Assembly: GCA_902783065.1 (NCBI GenBank)
Contig: CACZPV010000155.1
Location: 1-5,531 of the forward strand
From: an uncultured Ruminococcus sp.
GTDB taxonomy: Bacteria > Bacillota > Clostridia > Oscillospirales > Acutalibacteraceae
Direction of reading: 5' to 3'
Length of the DNA: 5,531 nt
Both the position numbers and the translations under genes were made by a program. Below the pieces are notes generated by a model that was not told where the DNA came from, made no database searches, and saw only the letters and a list, made by a program, of their open reading frames with translations. Shown piece by piece: positions 5,509-5,531 of this stretch (position 1 is its first letter; each line of letters opens with the position of its first letter).

Positions 5509-5531
5509 CATAAATATGTGTAAAACGATTG

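Overview
The window looks like chromosomal DNA of a low-GC Gram-positive bacterium. The AT-rich coding, the strong AAGGAGG-type ribosome binding sites and the two probable TTG starts all point to Firmicutes. A gut-type clostridial lineage such as Ruminococcaceae/Oscillospiraceae is my guess from overall style; no marker in the window proves it.

Layout: three genes lie on the minus strand and are read from right to left. They are an OmpR-family response regulator (2903-3607), an overlapping membrane sensor histidine kinase (1270-2919), and, after a 350-bp gap, the N-terminal 306 codons of a membrane-anchored HtrA/DegP-type serine protease (1-920, cut by the window edge). One gene lies on the plus strand: a complete RlmD/RumA-type 23S rRNA uracil-C5 methyltransferase (4114-5478). 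The regulator and rRNA methyltransferase genes diverge from a roughly 500-bp non-coding region. That region holds a very good minus-strand promoter, two plus-strand extended -10 promoters about 60 bp apart, and a hairpin-rich untranslated leader.

The regulator and kinase form a standard two-component pair with all key phosphotransfer residues present. The HtrA protease next to them on the same strand recalls known couplings of envelope-stress two-component systems with HtrA proteases (CssRS with HtrA/HtrB in Bacillus; walRK clusters ending in htrA). Regulation of htrA by this pair is therefore a reasonable inference, not something the sequence proves.

The least ordinary part is 942-1198. This non-coding block between the kinase and htrA is bounded by near-perfect terminal inverted repeats (19/18 bp, extending imperfectly to about 50 bp). 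It is visibly more GC-rich inside than its surroundings and contains several further perfect hairpins. It resembles a MITE or other small interspersed repeat, and its left arm forms the immediate upstream region of htrA. I see no CRISPR array, tRNA, rRNA, transposase gene or novel defence-type system, and the rest of the window is conventional.
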